DNA from: Syncephalastrum monosporum B8922
Lineage: Eukaryota > Mucoromycota > Mucoromycetes > Mucorales > Syncephalastraceae
Assembly (NCBI GenBank): GCA_000697355.1
Contig: JNEN01000844.1
Span: 1-39,562, forward strand
Reading direction: 5' to 3'
DNA length: 39,562 bases
The translations under genes were made by a program, and so were the position numbers. Positions 8,835-20,640 of this stretch are shown here, piece after piece. Position 1 is the first letter of the stretch. Each line of letters begins with the position of its first letter. Under the pieces are notes generated by a model. It ran no database searches, was not told the DNA's origin, and saw only the letters and a program-made list of their open reading frames with translations.

Positions 8835-10292
8835 ATGCCAACTTACCCAATAATCCAAGGCGGTGGCTCTCTTGTTGTCGCTTACCAGGTCGGCAACAAA
8901 AAGGTGCTTATCGTCGGTGGAGGCAATGTTGCCGCGCAACGCATTGTTTCAACACGAACTGCGGATGCACGCGTGACAGTGGTGGCTCCGTCAGCCGGAC
9001 TGAACGCCGAAGTCAAAGCACGGATCGAGCAGAAGGAAGTGGCCTGGATCGATCGCGAATTTGAAGACAGTGACCTTGACGACTGCGATATGGTCTTGAC
9101 AGCACTCGACGACCATGATGAATCGCTGCGAATCGGGCGCCTGTGTCGTGAAAGAAAGATACCCGTCAATGTCGCCGACGTGCCGCCCATGTGCGACTTC
9201 TATTTCATGAGCCAGCATCGCGACGGCCCTGTGCAGATTGCAGTGTCGACGAATGGCAAAGGACCCAAGCTGGCCAACATGATCCGGACTCGTATCGCGG
9301 CTGCTTTACCGGAAAACATGGGCGAGACTGTCGAATGCATGGGCGAGCTACGTGCGCAGGTGCGCGAGTGGGAGCCGTCGATGGACCGGGCCAACAAGCG
9401 AATGGGATGGGTTACGCGCGTATGCGAGGCGTGGGGCCTGGACAACATGGCGCAACTGGCGACGGTGCGAGACAAAGAGGCCATGTATCAGAGGCTCCGC
9501 GCTTGCTTCGAAAAGGACCAGGTGCCTTCCTTGGATGAGGTCCTGGGGAAAAGCTCACCGGGAGATAGCAACAGAGTAGGGAAAGGTTCTATTGCCCTGA
9601 TCGGCGCGGGCCCTGGCGATCCGGAATTGATTACTGTCAAGGCGCAGCGCTACCTGAAGGAAGCCGACTTGGTGGTCAGTGACCGCCTGATCCCGCAAGC
9701 CATGCTGGACCTCGTCGAGGGCGAACTGCGCATCGCACGCAAGACAACCGGTAAATCAGACCCCGCGCAGGACGAGCTGCTCGAATGGTGTCAACAGGGC
9801 CTGCAGAAAGGGCAGCGAGTCGTGCGACTCAAGATCGGCGACCCGCTTGTCTTTGGCCGCGGCGGCGAAGAGATTTTATGGTTCCGCGAGCGCGGTTACG
9901 AACCAGAGCTGGTCCCCGGCATCTCGAGCGCATTTTCGGGCCCCATGGCTGCCGGTATCCCAGTGACGATGCGTGGCATAGCCGACCAGGTGATCATCAC
10001 GACAGGCCGAGGCACGAAGGGTGCGATGCCCGACTTACCGGTCTATGGCGCCACCCGGACGCTGGTCGTCCTGATGGCGGTCGGACGTGCGGAAGACTTC
10101 CGGAAGATCCTGCAAGAAGAAAAGCAGTATCCGGGCGAATGTCCTGCGTGCTGGATAGAGAATGCAAACTGTCCGACGGAACGTGTCGTGCACGGCAGCG
10201 TGTCAGACATGGCGGACCTCGTGCAATCGCATGGCATTGTTGCTCCGGCTGTGCTCGTTGTCGGACAAGCGGTGCAAGCACTCCGCGTATGA
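8835..10292 (+). CDS. MET1: Siroheme synthesis fusion: precorrin-2 dehydrogenase + uroporphyrinogen-III methyltransferase
   Basis: This intronless frame of 485 residues carries two enzymes for siroheme, the cofactor of sulfite and nitrite reductases. The N-terminal third is a Met8/CysG-type NAD-binding domain (KKVLIVGGGNVAAQRIV, then PPMCDFYF and VQIAVSTNGKGPKLA), which oxidises precorrin-2 and may insert iron. From about residue 250 comes an SAM-dependent uroporphyrinogen-III C-methyltransferase (CobA/SUMT type): ALIGAGPGDPELITVKAQRY, RLKIGDPLVFGRGGEE and VPGISSAFSGPMAAGIPVT. Baker's yeast has Met8 and Met1 as separate proteins, although Met1 also has an N-terminal extension; the order here is that of bacterial CysG. 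It acts in the cytosol in sulfate and nitrate assimilation. The ATG at 8835 is the first in frame after the promoter-like gap. Confidence 0.95.
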   Translation: MPTYPIIQGGGSLVVAYQVGNKKVLIVGGGNVAAQRIVSTRTADARVTVVAPSAGLNAEVKARIEQKEVAWIDREFEDSDLDDCDMVLTALDDHDESLRIGRLCRERKIPVNVADVPPMCDFYFMSQHRDGPVQIAVSTNGKGPKLANMIRTRIAAALPENMGETVECMGELRAQVREWEPSMDRANKRMGWVTRVCEAWGLDNMAQLATVRDKEAMYQRLRACFEKDQVPSLDEVLGKSSPGDSNRVGKGSIALIGAGPGDPELITVKAQRYLKEADLVVSDRLIPQAMLDLVEGELRIARKTTGKSDPAQDELLEWCQQGLQKGQRVVRLKIGDPLVFGRGGEEILWFRERGYEPELVPGISSAFSGPMAAGIPVTMRGIADQVIITTGRGTKGAMPDLPVYGATRTLVVLMAVGRAEDFRKILQEEKQYPGECPACWIENANCPTERVVHGSVSDMADLVQSHGIVAPAVLVVGQAVQALRV

Positions 10293-10732
10293 GTGACATT
10301 ACATGATTCGATAGCTTGTAAAACAGAATAAAAGAAACAGGTGTGTGTGCTTCATTAGTGTAACCACGGCGATCAAGGGCCGGTTGCCTTCCCCCTCTCC
10401 CCCTTCCTCCTTTCGCCCCTCTTCTTTTCATCTTTCTGGCGCGCGTGGCAATCCATTATCACCCTCTTTCACTTAACCTTTGCTGCTTGTCCCGAAAAGG
10501 TAATGATATGTGAATCGGTCTGCATAGACACTCACATCTGAACCCACTGTGTTCTATTCCCTTTCTCATTAATAAACAGCCTCGCTCAAACTCTCTTTCT
10601 CTCTCTCTCTCTCTTTCTCTCTCCCGCTACCGCTACTCTTCAGTGTGCCTTTGCCCTGCCCAGTCAGTGTGTGCCATATACTACTCCCACTCTTACATGT
10701 CATATGCCGTGCTGCTCGCCGTCTAATTCATC
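10293..10732. promoter_or_regulatory. Promoter/5' leader of the giant linker gene, CT-rich tract
   Basis: This gene-free 440 bp carries a long pyrimidine tract (about 10585-10625, mostly CTCTTTCTCTCT). CT-rich tracts just upstream of the transcription start are common in fungal promoters. It ends at the ATG at 10733 (CATCATGACA). Confidence 0.55.
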
Positions 10733-13700
10733 ATGACAATCGGTTCCATGTCACAAAACGCTTTGGCATCGCCCCCTTCTGCAGGCGCAGCGGCGGCAAC
10801 AAGGATAATAGCAGCAGCAGCAGCAGCAGGAGAAGGAGGAGGACCAGGAACAGGAGGCCCTGGCTCTGCCCTGAAACGAACGACAACTCCCAATAGACAA
10901 CGCACCGCTCGTCAGAACACAGTCGGGCAGGCCACCGATTTGTTGTTGTCAACAGATGACCTTGTGCGCCATCTCGGCTCAGATTACCAAGAGATTCAGA
11001 AACGCACGCTTACCCGTTGGGTCAACGCTCAGCTGAAAACGGTGGGAGACCATATTGACCACATCGAGACCGACCTCAAAGACGGTAAACGCCTCTTGAA
11101 ATTGTTGTCAGTTGTGTCAGGCCAGGCCGCACCCAAACCAGAAAAGATGAATATGCGGATACACCAACTTTCCAACGTTGCACAGGCTCTGGGCTTCTTG
11201 GAAAAGCAGCTTGGTCCCGACGTGTTGCCAGATATTGGCAACGAAGCGATTGTAAACGGCGACGTTAAAAAGACACTTGCACTCGTGTTTTTTATCATGC
11301 TCAGATACCAAGTTCAGCTTATATTGGCTGAACACGGAGAGGATTACACTGTCTCCTTAGCAGTAAGTTTCATTTATTATTTTATTAGACGTTGTCATGC
11401 GGGTTATTTAGACAAGGTTCTAATCTGCCAGCAGCAACTGTCGGATGCTCTTTCCATCCCTTCTTCCCCTCACATCGACAGCGTTGACACCATAAACCGG
11501 CCGTCAACCCCTCTGCCCAACCTCAACGCCAATTCCAATTTTAACTCTAACTCCAACTCCAACTCCACCATTAACCGCAACCCGGATCCCAACGCACCGG
11601 CCAAAACAAACACCAACCATGCAGCCTCCTTGCTCTCCTCCCTCCGCAAAACGATACCCCAGAATGCATCTTCATCCAACACGCCGAGCGAAGCCAAAGC
11701 CGCCCTGCTCTACTGGGTCCGCATCCAACTCGAAGACTACACCGCCGCCAATGTCATATCCTCCATCCAAGACTTCTCGCGCTCTTGGCGCACCGGTCTT
11801 GCTTTCTGCTTGCTCATCCATCGACACGACCCTCTCCTGATACCCAACTCACTTGTCACTTATGCCGAGAACGAGCTCGTCGATAAGGAGTCCTGGCGTG
11901 AGCTCCTTACTCTAGCCTTTGACGTCGCAGAGCAACACATGCATATACCCAGTTATCTCGACCCCGGCGATTTGGTCGATGTCGAATATCCCTACGAACC
12001 GTCCGTCATGATGTACGTCAGCGAATACTACAAGGTCATGTCCAAGTCCCAGCGCGAGGAGCCCATATCGACCCGCAAAGACAAGGCGGCCAAGCGCCGG
12101 GCCATGATCGCACTGGTCGCCGATCCAAATGGGGCGACTGATGAAAACGGCCCGTTGCCACGGCCCATCACATGCAGCTCGCCCACGCCCATGGACTTGC
12201 CCTCGCCTGTCGACAGTGAAAAAGAGGAGGACAGGCTGTTGAAAAGAAGCCAAAATGAAGCCCGAGCGCCACGCGAAGCACCTGTGCCTGTACCCATGCC
12301 ATCCGCACGGCGTCGCACCGCGCGCCAGCAAAACAGGGTCTCGACCCTCGACGAAGAGGACAAGGCCCGAATTAAAGCGGACTTGACGAATCGGCTGCAA
12401 ATGCAATTGACAGGCCACCTCCCGCGCGGTGTGCATCCAACTCTGGATCAGCTGATCGCAATCCATGATACCGTCATGTCCTTTATCAAGACCAATACCC
12501 AGACTCTGGACGAGATTCCTGAAGAGTTTGTCGGCTCGCAGGCCATCGCCGAGTACATTGACGCCGTGGATATAATCCAGGAGCAGATGCAAGTCGAGTC
12601 CGAGCACGTGGCATCAGCCCGAGAAGCCCGTGATGCATTGGTCAAGTCGTCCGATGACGATATGCTCCAGCTCACAGATATTCAGCGCGCAGAGGTTACC
12701 AAGCTGTACGACGTACTGGAGCGCGAATGGAGGGATTTCGTGGAGCTGGTCAAGGCTACCCAGAGCGAGCTGAAGCGCCTGGAGAAGGACCTTGTCCAAA
12801 CGGAAGATGGTGTGGCCGTCTACGAGAAACAGGCGTCAGATGTCGTTGCTTTGATGGACCAATTGGAAACTGCACTGAAGGAGACAGTCCCTCACGTTCA
12901 CCCGCTTGCGCCACAGGACGAAGCGGCGGCTGCCCTGCTAGAATATGAAGCGGCGGCAGAGCGTGTAGCAGGTGAGGTGACGGCGTTTGGACAAGGCCCG
13001 TGGAAAAGCTTTCTATCCACTGCACGCGAACAACTTCCAAGCGTGCGACAATCCGTCTCGGCACGCCATGCTCAGGTCTTGCAGCAGCGCGAGGATTTAG
13101 ATGCCCTGGTGCGCCGGACAAAGCGCGGATGCGGCCTCTACCAGCGCGGCATGGCCTTCGGCCGCTGGATGGATCAACTTGACGAGCAGCTCACACAGGT
13201 GCAGACTGAGATGGAGAAGCCAACCACAGACGCGTCTATTCGCGATTTGGAGCAGCGTGTCAGCGGCGTGCGTCTCCATGGCATCCGTGAAGAATACTAC
13301 GACTTGTTTGACGGTACTGCGTCCGAAGCTGGCTACGCTGCGCGGTTGGCGTCTGTCGAACAGCGCTACCGTGTCGTCCGTGATTGGGTCGACCAAGTCC
13401 GTGTCTGGTTCATTGAAGCCGGACGCATTCGCAGCTGGATTGAGACCCGCATCAATACGATAAACGAGCGCGAAGAGGCGTCAACCCATATCAAGGATGA
13501 GGACGTCGCTCAACTATACAGAGAGCATGCTCTGCTTAAACGACAAATTGAGCAGTTTGACGCTGACGACATGTCCCGCCTGCGCGCTCACGTTAAGCAG
13601 CTCACGTCCAGCCGTGCCCAGGAGCTCAGCCCAGCCGATGCCTCGACAATTGAGATCACTTTGCAGACCCTCAACCGGCTCAACCAACTGACGCAACTGA

Positions 13701-16700
13701 TGCAGCGCCGCACGGAGCGTCTCGACGCGCTCATGACCCGCGTCAAGTGGCAAGACTTGCATGCACAGGCGACAGCGTGGGTGGAAGATACCCATCGCGA
13801 GCTTGATGCATTTTTGAATGGTGACGCACTATGGACAGCCGCGGTCGATAACGCTTCGGCTGCTGTCGAGGCACGCGTGATCCAGCCGCTTGTCAAGTAC
13901 GAACAGGCGATCGCGAGTTTTGATCAGGTCCAATATACCAAAGTCCTGGATGCATATCAAGATATGGATGAGCTCATGCATGACGCGACGTTCGAGAAGC
14001 AGCAGACCACGCTCGAAGAGTCCTTCGCCGTGTTGATGAAGAAAAGTCAATTTTGTCGTCAAGTCGTGGAGCAGTACCTGGCCGCGGTTGATGTGTCTGC
14101 TCAGTTTGAGCATCTTGTCAAGGGCGGGCGTCGTCTACTCAAGGAGATGCAAGCCAATGAGTCGCTTGATATGGACGGCAAACGTGTCCTGCTGTTCAAG
14201 GAAGACTCGGCCTATTTGGTAACAGAAATTGCACCCACCCACATCTCTTACCCCGTCTCTGAGGACGGCCATGAGGCGGCCAATGCTGCCATCAAATCCC
14301 ATATCCAGGCGCACAGCATGGAGCTCGCCGAGATAGCCGAAAAACTCGAAGATCTCCTCACTAACCGCCAGCAGAACGTCTCGATGCAGCAGAAAATGAA
14401 GCTCCTCTACGAGGAAATGGTCCGTATGGCAGCCTGGTACGAGGAGCGAGCGTGTATGCTCCAGGGCATACCGGATGAAGAAGACGAAGCCGCCGAAGAA
14501 GAGCTGCAGCGACTCGAGAGGGAGCGGGACAGCATTGAGGCGCGCGTCACGCGTATGGAGACAAGCGACTACCCTCGGATTCTCAAGAAGATGCGGGCCG
14601 CCGAAGACGCGATCGATGCGTCCAATGCGGTCACCATTGACCGCAAAGCGCTCGTCGATGCCCTCGAACGCCTGGAAGAAACCCATCAACAGATTTTTGA
14701 TTGCTTAGAAGCACGCACACATGAGCTTATGTCAGCCCGCAAACGTATTGCGTGGGCGACTCTTTGGCGTAGCGTCAACGCGGAGGCCGACATACTCGCA
14801 CACGATGTCTGGGAATTCGCTGCCCACCGCGCCAAATATGACCCGCATGCCAAGCTGGAAGATCAAGAGCCGATGGAGAGGGTTGAGGTAGGTGTAGACG
14901 TTGAGTCAGTGGACATTCTTAATTCACAGCGTTCTCCATCAGTTCGATACACTTTCCAGCGCAGTTGCAGACGTCCAGGATACATTTGAAGCACTTGATA
15001 GTGCCGAGCATCTGGAAGCGCAGCAGATGGAGCTTCTCGAGAAGCAAAGCGAGCTGCGACGACTGGTCGACTATGCCAATGGAGCCGTGCAACAGCGCAA
15101 TGGCATCGTTACCTTCCTCACGCGTGCTGGTGAGGTTACGGCTGAAGGCAATCGCATCCAGGACGCCCTCGACAAGTCCCGACGTCGCACTTCACAAGTT
15201 CCCAACATCACCGAAACTACACTGTCTAGCTTCCGAACCCAGGTCCGTTCGCTCGTGGAGACGGAGATACTTATCCAAGAAGCACCGGCGGTGAGCCACT
15301 GTCTCCAGTGGGACTTTGATCCGGCTGTTCATCATGAACAGGTGGAGGCGCGCATTCAGGCTATGCTCAAGGACGAAAAGAATGCCCTCCTGCGGTTGGG
15401 TGACGCGGTGGATCGATCTTACGACTCCTACCTGAGCATGAGCCAAAAGAAGCAGCTCGCAGTCGAGTACGAGCAGTGCATTCAGGCGCTTCACTCCCGC
15501 GTCTTGCGTGAGATCCACACCCTCAAGGCCCACCAGGTGGATATGTTTACGGAAGGCCCGGCGCCTGCGGAACAGGAGTTCCCCGCCATACCTCTACAGG
15601 CGCTCGATGCGGAGCTATCTGATTTGCGAAGCAAGGTTATGCCCGCCACCGAACGATATCTCAAACCTGTCAAGGCACAACTCAATGAGGTCGAGCAAGA
15701 TGTGACCCAGCTCCACACCCTCGTCGAAGAACAAACCAGAACTAAGGAGGTCTTGTCTAAGCGCGCTGCATGGGAAGAGGTTTGCACCGCCGGATTGAAA
15801 CAGCTCAAGGACATGTACAACACGTTACGCCAAGCCAAGGTCGAGGACACCACCATACTTGACCAGGTGCAAAAGGAAAAGGACACATTTTCACAGTTGA
15901 CGTGGATTGAGATCCAAGCCAAGTATAAACATTTTGTCAGTTCGATTCCGTCTTCCTTGACATTCCCCCTCTCGTATGAGACCGCCATGGACTCGATAGA
16001 GCGTCTGCAAAAGCGGGTGGACAAGCTGCTCGCCTCGCGCCGAAAGGAGCTCCATGTCTTGCAGCAGCAAAAGGAAGAAGAGGATCAGGTCAATCGCCTG
16101 CTGGAGGAAGCCGAGGGTCTCTGCGAAGCGATAGAGCGGTTTTTGCAAGACGACGCGAGATGGAAGCCAGGTGCTGCTGCAGAAGAGGGCATGGAGACTC
16201 GGCTTCGGAACCAGTGTGCGCAGTATGAGGCACAAATCCAACAGTGGTGGACCTCTTGCGCGCATGCGGCTCATGCGCGCTTGGACCAAGCTGCCTCAAA
16301 GCTCAAGAACCTGCTTGTTTATGCGAACCAAGTCGTCGGCCAGCGGTGTCTCGTCGAAACTTTCCAAGTGCGGGTGCCAGAGCTCGAGCAGGCGGCGGAC
16401 CGTATCCGGGAGGACATTATGCATTTCCAGGGCGATTCTAGTCGGCAGTCTCTCCAGCACTTCAAGGCTCAGGTTAAGGAGGTCCAGACGACGGTGGTCC
16501 GCAAGATTCCTTACCCTGTGCGTAAGGATGTCGACAGTATGCAACGCATCGACGACGCGTCCGATAATGAAATGATTCGCAACACGGTTGTTGCACGCCA
16601 GTCCTACCTTAACGAGCTCGCATCGAGTTTGGCGAAGCTGTTGGACTCAAAAGAAAAGTTAACACGATGCCAAGTACAGCTGCAGCTCTACAAGGACCAC

Positions 16701-19694
16701 GCGCAGGCCTGCCAGCTTTGGATCGATGAACGCAACGCGACGCTTGCAGAATACCACACAACGCTGATTGAGCCGAGGGATATCACCGGCGACCTGGCTC
16801 TGCTTCAGCAGGCTGTGAGTTCCGCCGCGGGCATCACGCGCAGCATGCAATCGAAGAATGCAGTCTACCCAGTGCTCGAGACCCTCTTTGAGCAGTGCGT
16901 TGTCGCATTTGACGCGACGGAGGACAATGACGACACGTTGAGCGAAGAGTTTGGCGGGATTTCGGATAGGCAACATCAACTCAACGACGACTGGGAGCAG
17001 TTAAAACGCGCATCTCGAGACACTGAACGGGCCTTGCGCTCGCTGCTACGCCCGGCTGAGATCCACCATCGCACGCAAAAGCTGCTGGCTACGCTTCAGG
17101 CGCTCCAGCACGAAATCGAGCAAGCGGATATTGGTCGCCTTAAAGATAACCAGATCTCGGAGTGGCAAAAGAAGCTTGATCACATCGAGGCTACCGACTA
17201 CAAGCGCCTCTCCCAGCAGCAAACCGACGCTGCCCAATTGGACGCCGTCAATGATACACTGGGACAGGCACGCACTTCACTTGCGGCGCTTTATGATGCC
17301 GTTAATCTCAATCGCCTACGCAAAACGTATTTGGACCAAGCTGAACCATTGCTGGGCCGTATCCACGACCTGGATGCTGAACTGCAAAGCATATATCGCG
17401 AGCATGCCGACGTCCGGTCCGACCGTGTCGCCCGCGTCCGCCAAGCTGTTTTGACATCGAACAAGGAACTCCAGCCGCGTATCAACGAGTGTAAGGAGAC
17501 GTACGAGGACACGTGCGCTTATCAGACATTTATTGCGACACACGGTATAAGCGACACAGCCGAAACGCATCTCCAGGTCGAAGAAGCATGGATGAATCTC
17601 CAGACCCATCAAAAGGACGTCATCCGACTCGCACGGCAGCTCAACCAGTGGACCGAACGCTTCGAGCTCGTTAAGGAGCAACGAGACCAAATTCAGCAAA
17701 TTCGTCGCTCGATCGAGACGCGACGTTCCTTGTCGATGCTGCACAGCCAGCTAAAGACCATCACGGAGACACTTGAGGAGGAGCGTAAGGTTGTCTCTGA
17801 CCTGGGTGACACTCAATGTGCTCAGGACTTCCTGGGTCAATGCAAAGAGCTTCTCAGAGCTTGCCAGACGACGCAAGCCTCGCTTGCCAAGGTACAAGGA
17901 GAAGTCGAGCGTGCGGAGCGGATGAGCGCCTTGGAGGCGCAAGTCCAAAAACAATGCCACGTTTGCGAAGAGCAGCTCGCATTTATGCAGCAGCAAGCCA
18001 TGAGCCACCCGAGCATTGCCGAAAAGAAGGTGTCCTCCATCCAAACTGTGATCCAGGCGTATGGAGAAGCCCTCGTCAGCGTTCGTCAGATGTATCAGCA
18101 TATCAAGGACGAGATGGAGGAGATTGCCGAGACAGCGTCTGAGCAAGGTTTGCCCACGACTGTGAAGCGGCCGCTCGAGAAGCTGATGGTCGAGCTCCTG
18201 GCGTCACTGCAGCGGGAAGAGCAGTACATGGCGATCCTGAAGACGGTGTGTCGGCTCGCCGAGCGCGAAGCAGACGTCATGGCGCATTTAAGTGAGTTCA
18301 AGGGCACAGTGGCGCGGTTCTCGCGAAGCGCGCGCATTGCTCGCACGCGAGGTTCGCTGCTTCCGGATCTGAACGAGTTTGACCGGCGCTATAAATCCAT
18401 GGAAAGCTCGGTCGAAGACTTTGACCGCACGGTTGCTCAAAACAAGACGGCGGCGGCGGCTTTGGACGAAACACGTCGGTCTCAATCCATTCTTCGTGCG
18501 GTCGAGCGGCGAGATGATGCGATCCAGCGCGAGTGGGCACGTATTCGGGCATCCGCGGAGGAAACGCGCGTCAAGTTGCAAGAAACGCAGATGCGACAGC
18601 ATGCGAGCGCAAAGCTGTCTGAAGTGTTGCGCTACGTCAACGAACTGCGCCACAGGGTCGATACACTCTCTCTCAAGAGCAGCATTTCCATGGAGCAGCA
18701 AGAGCTCAAGGACATACAGGCCGAGATGCAGGATGTGCTGGTCAAAAAGCTGCGCGATATCGATGCGTTGCTCTCGACAAGCCTCGACAAGGACGGTCGA
18801 TTAAAGCGCCAGCGTCAAGACCTCGCTACTTCTGTGAGCGAGCTGGAGCGCCAGACCGCGAGCCGGCAAGCGCAGGCGGAGATGGAAGGCAATATCACGC
18901 TCTTTATTGGCATTATGGATAAGATGGATAGTGAGATCACACAATTAGCTCAGCTGATAGACAAGTGTGCGCCGCATCATGCGCGGATCCAGCAGCAGCG
19001 CTTCAGCAAGGCGGACCTGCAGAATCTCCTGCGAACGCTTGTGCAAGGTTACAAAGAGCGCGAACCAAAAATGGCAAATCTGGTGGAGACAGCCAAAGCC
19101 GAGGCACGCAAGCAATTCGTCGATAACGTCGTGGATCGGTTAGATGAGACTATCTCGCGGTGGCACAAGGCGCAAGCGGACGCGCGACGCCGTGAACGAG
19201 AACTACAAACGTGCATTGGCCAGCTCGACCACGAGTTTTTTACGAAGCTCGCCATGGCTAAAAAGAAGTCGTCGAGCGACCGACAAAAGAATCAACAACA
19301 GCCACAGCAGCAGCAACAACAACAACAACAGCAGATGCCGCGCCGGTCCTCTACCCCACAACGACGACGGCGATCCGTGCCTCGACGGGCCAGTGGCGCA
19401 TTGACGCCTACGATGCCCTACGTGGCGGATCCAAAAAACGAGCTCGACGTGCGCCTTGCTCAGATTGTCAACGAAAGTCCGTACCAGATCCGAGTACGCT
19501 CAGTGCCTGACCAAGTCGGCAAGTATTGGTTCGGTGACCGGTTGGTGTTTTGCCGCATTCTGCCTAGCAAGATGGTCATGGTCCGCGTTGGCGGAGGATG
19601 GATCGAGCTCGCTCAGTTTTTGAAAGGTATGGTGGCGTGCAGCATATATTTAAAAAAGGCAGATGACTATTTTGGGAGTGCCCCGCGCTAAACT

Positions 19695-19730
<36 letters not shown>

Positions 19731-19905
19731 CAAAAAAAAATCTTTAGGTCAGGAAACTGCCCCGAATGGTCTGCTGCGCTCAAGTAGCCCTGCCTCATCG
19801 GTGGGCAGCCATGGTCGAAGTCGAGGCAACAGTGTCTTGTCCGCGAGCTCGTCTTCGTCAACAGCGACAGGGAAATCAGGTGCTGCTGTCGAGCGCCGAT
19901 TGTAA
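10733..19905 (+). CDS. Giant actin/microtubule linker: two CH domains, coiled coils, GAS2 domain (spectraplakin-like)
   Basis: Four exons (10733-11362, 11432-14887, 14943-19626, 19748-19905) join in frame to about 2975 residues. After an Ala/Gly-rich start comes a tandem actin-binding domain: CH1 at about 85-200 (RTLTRWVNAQ, DLKDGKRLLKLLSVVSG) and CH2 at about 296-405 (ALLYWVRIQLEDY, SWRTGLAFCLLIHRHDP). Some 2400 residues of heptad-rich, spectrin-like helix follow, then a Gln-rich spacer and a GAS2 microtubule-binding domain at about 2856-2923 (YWFGDRLVFCRI, MVMVRVGGGWIELAQFL). The Ser-rich tail lies in the last exon. This order is that of animal spectraplakins, so it probably cross-links actin and microtubules. 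Introns: 11363-11431 (in frame, so readthrough also stays open), 14888-14942 (changes frame; otherwise the gene would look frameshifted) and 19627-19747. The last Cys-containing part of the GAS2 consensus appears shortened. Confidence 0.92.
19698..19739 (+). repeat. T33 tract plus A-run inside the last intron of the linker gene
   Basis: Thirty-three consecutive T (19698-19730) are followed by C and nine A, only 8 bases before the inferred acceptor TTTAG at 19747. It serves as an extreme polypyrimidine tract and could fold on the A-run. Its length is also likely to be unstable or mis-sequenced. Confidence 0.9.
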
Positions 19906-20640
19906 ATATAAGCATCTGTGTATATTGTTTTCATCTTTCACGATAATAGTAATAACAAATCAATCTCCTTGCCCTTTTTTCCATCAATATTCGTCATCTA
20001 TAAAGCTAAAGCCGTACTAACGTGCCTGGCCGCTTTGCTTCTCGAAATGCTAAGATTTTAGGTTCCACACTTTCATTCTCAAATGTTGTTTGCACAACGG
20101 AAATACGCGCTTTCTCTTGTCTCTCGTCATCTGGCTTGTCCCACAGCAACTTTCCATTTTGAAGTATGCACGGGCCTTACAATCCGAAGCGTACAAGACA
20201 TAATATAGCTTGGGTGGCGGTGTGACATAGTCTGTTGTACGAACTGTGAACGTGATGAACAAAAATGGAGTCCTGTAAGCACGAGAACAGGTACAATTGC
20301 GTAGGTAAGCAATAGGCTAAAAACTTTATGTAAATAACAAACAAAAGCGTAATGTACTATATAGACGTTGGGGCGGAAGTATAGGAACACAGGAAGATGG
20401 GGAGGCGGTCAAGAGGTTGCTATGTAAACAGTGGAGTTTTCGGGGGTTCGGGGGTTAAGGGGAGGACAACTGTACTTGAGCATAAATCATAGAGTTTGGA
20501 GCATGGTCACAAAGAAGGAAAAAGAAAAAACAAAGCAGATGTGTACATGGTGAAAGCAAAGAAGTCAAACAAAGGGGGGCAGGGGTGAGCATAATACAAT
20601 GAGGCTGCGTTGGGGGGGGGGAAGATAGTCGTAAGGCATA
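19906..20640. other. Convergent 3' intergenic region
   Basis: This lies between the stop codons of the linker gene (+) and the CSL gene (-), so it holds two 3' UTRs and terminators. Short frames here have no motif. A G-rich stretch (about 20430-20640, with runs of 5 to 9 G) precedes the CSL stop on the plus strand. Confidence 0.5.

Noticed and set aside
14901..14989. Two separate genes or a sequencing frameshift in the linker gene
   Set aside because: A 55-nt GT-AG intron joins the frames and the coiled-coil pattern continues without a break.
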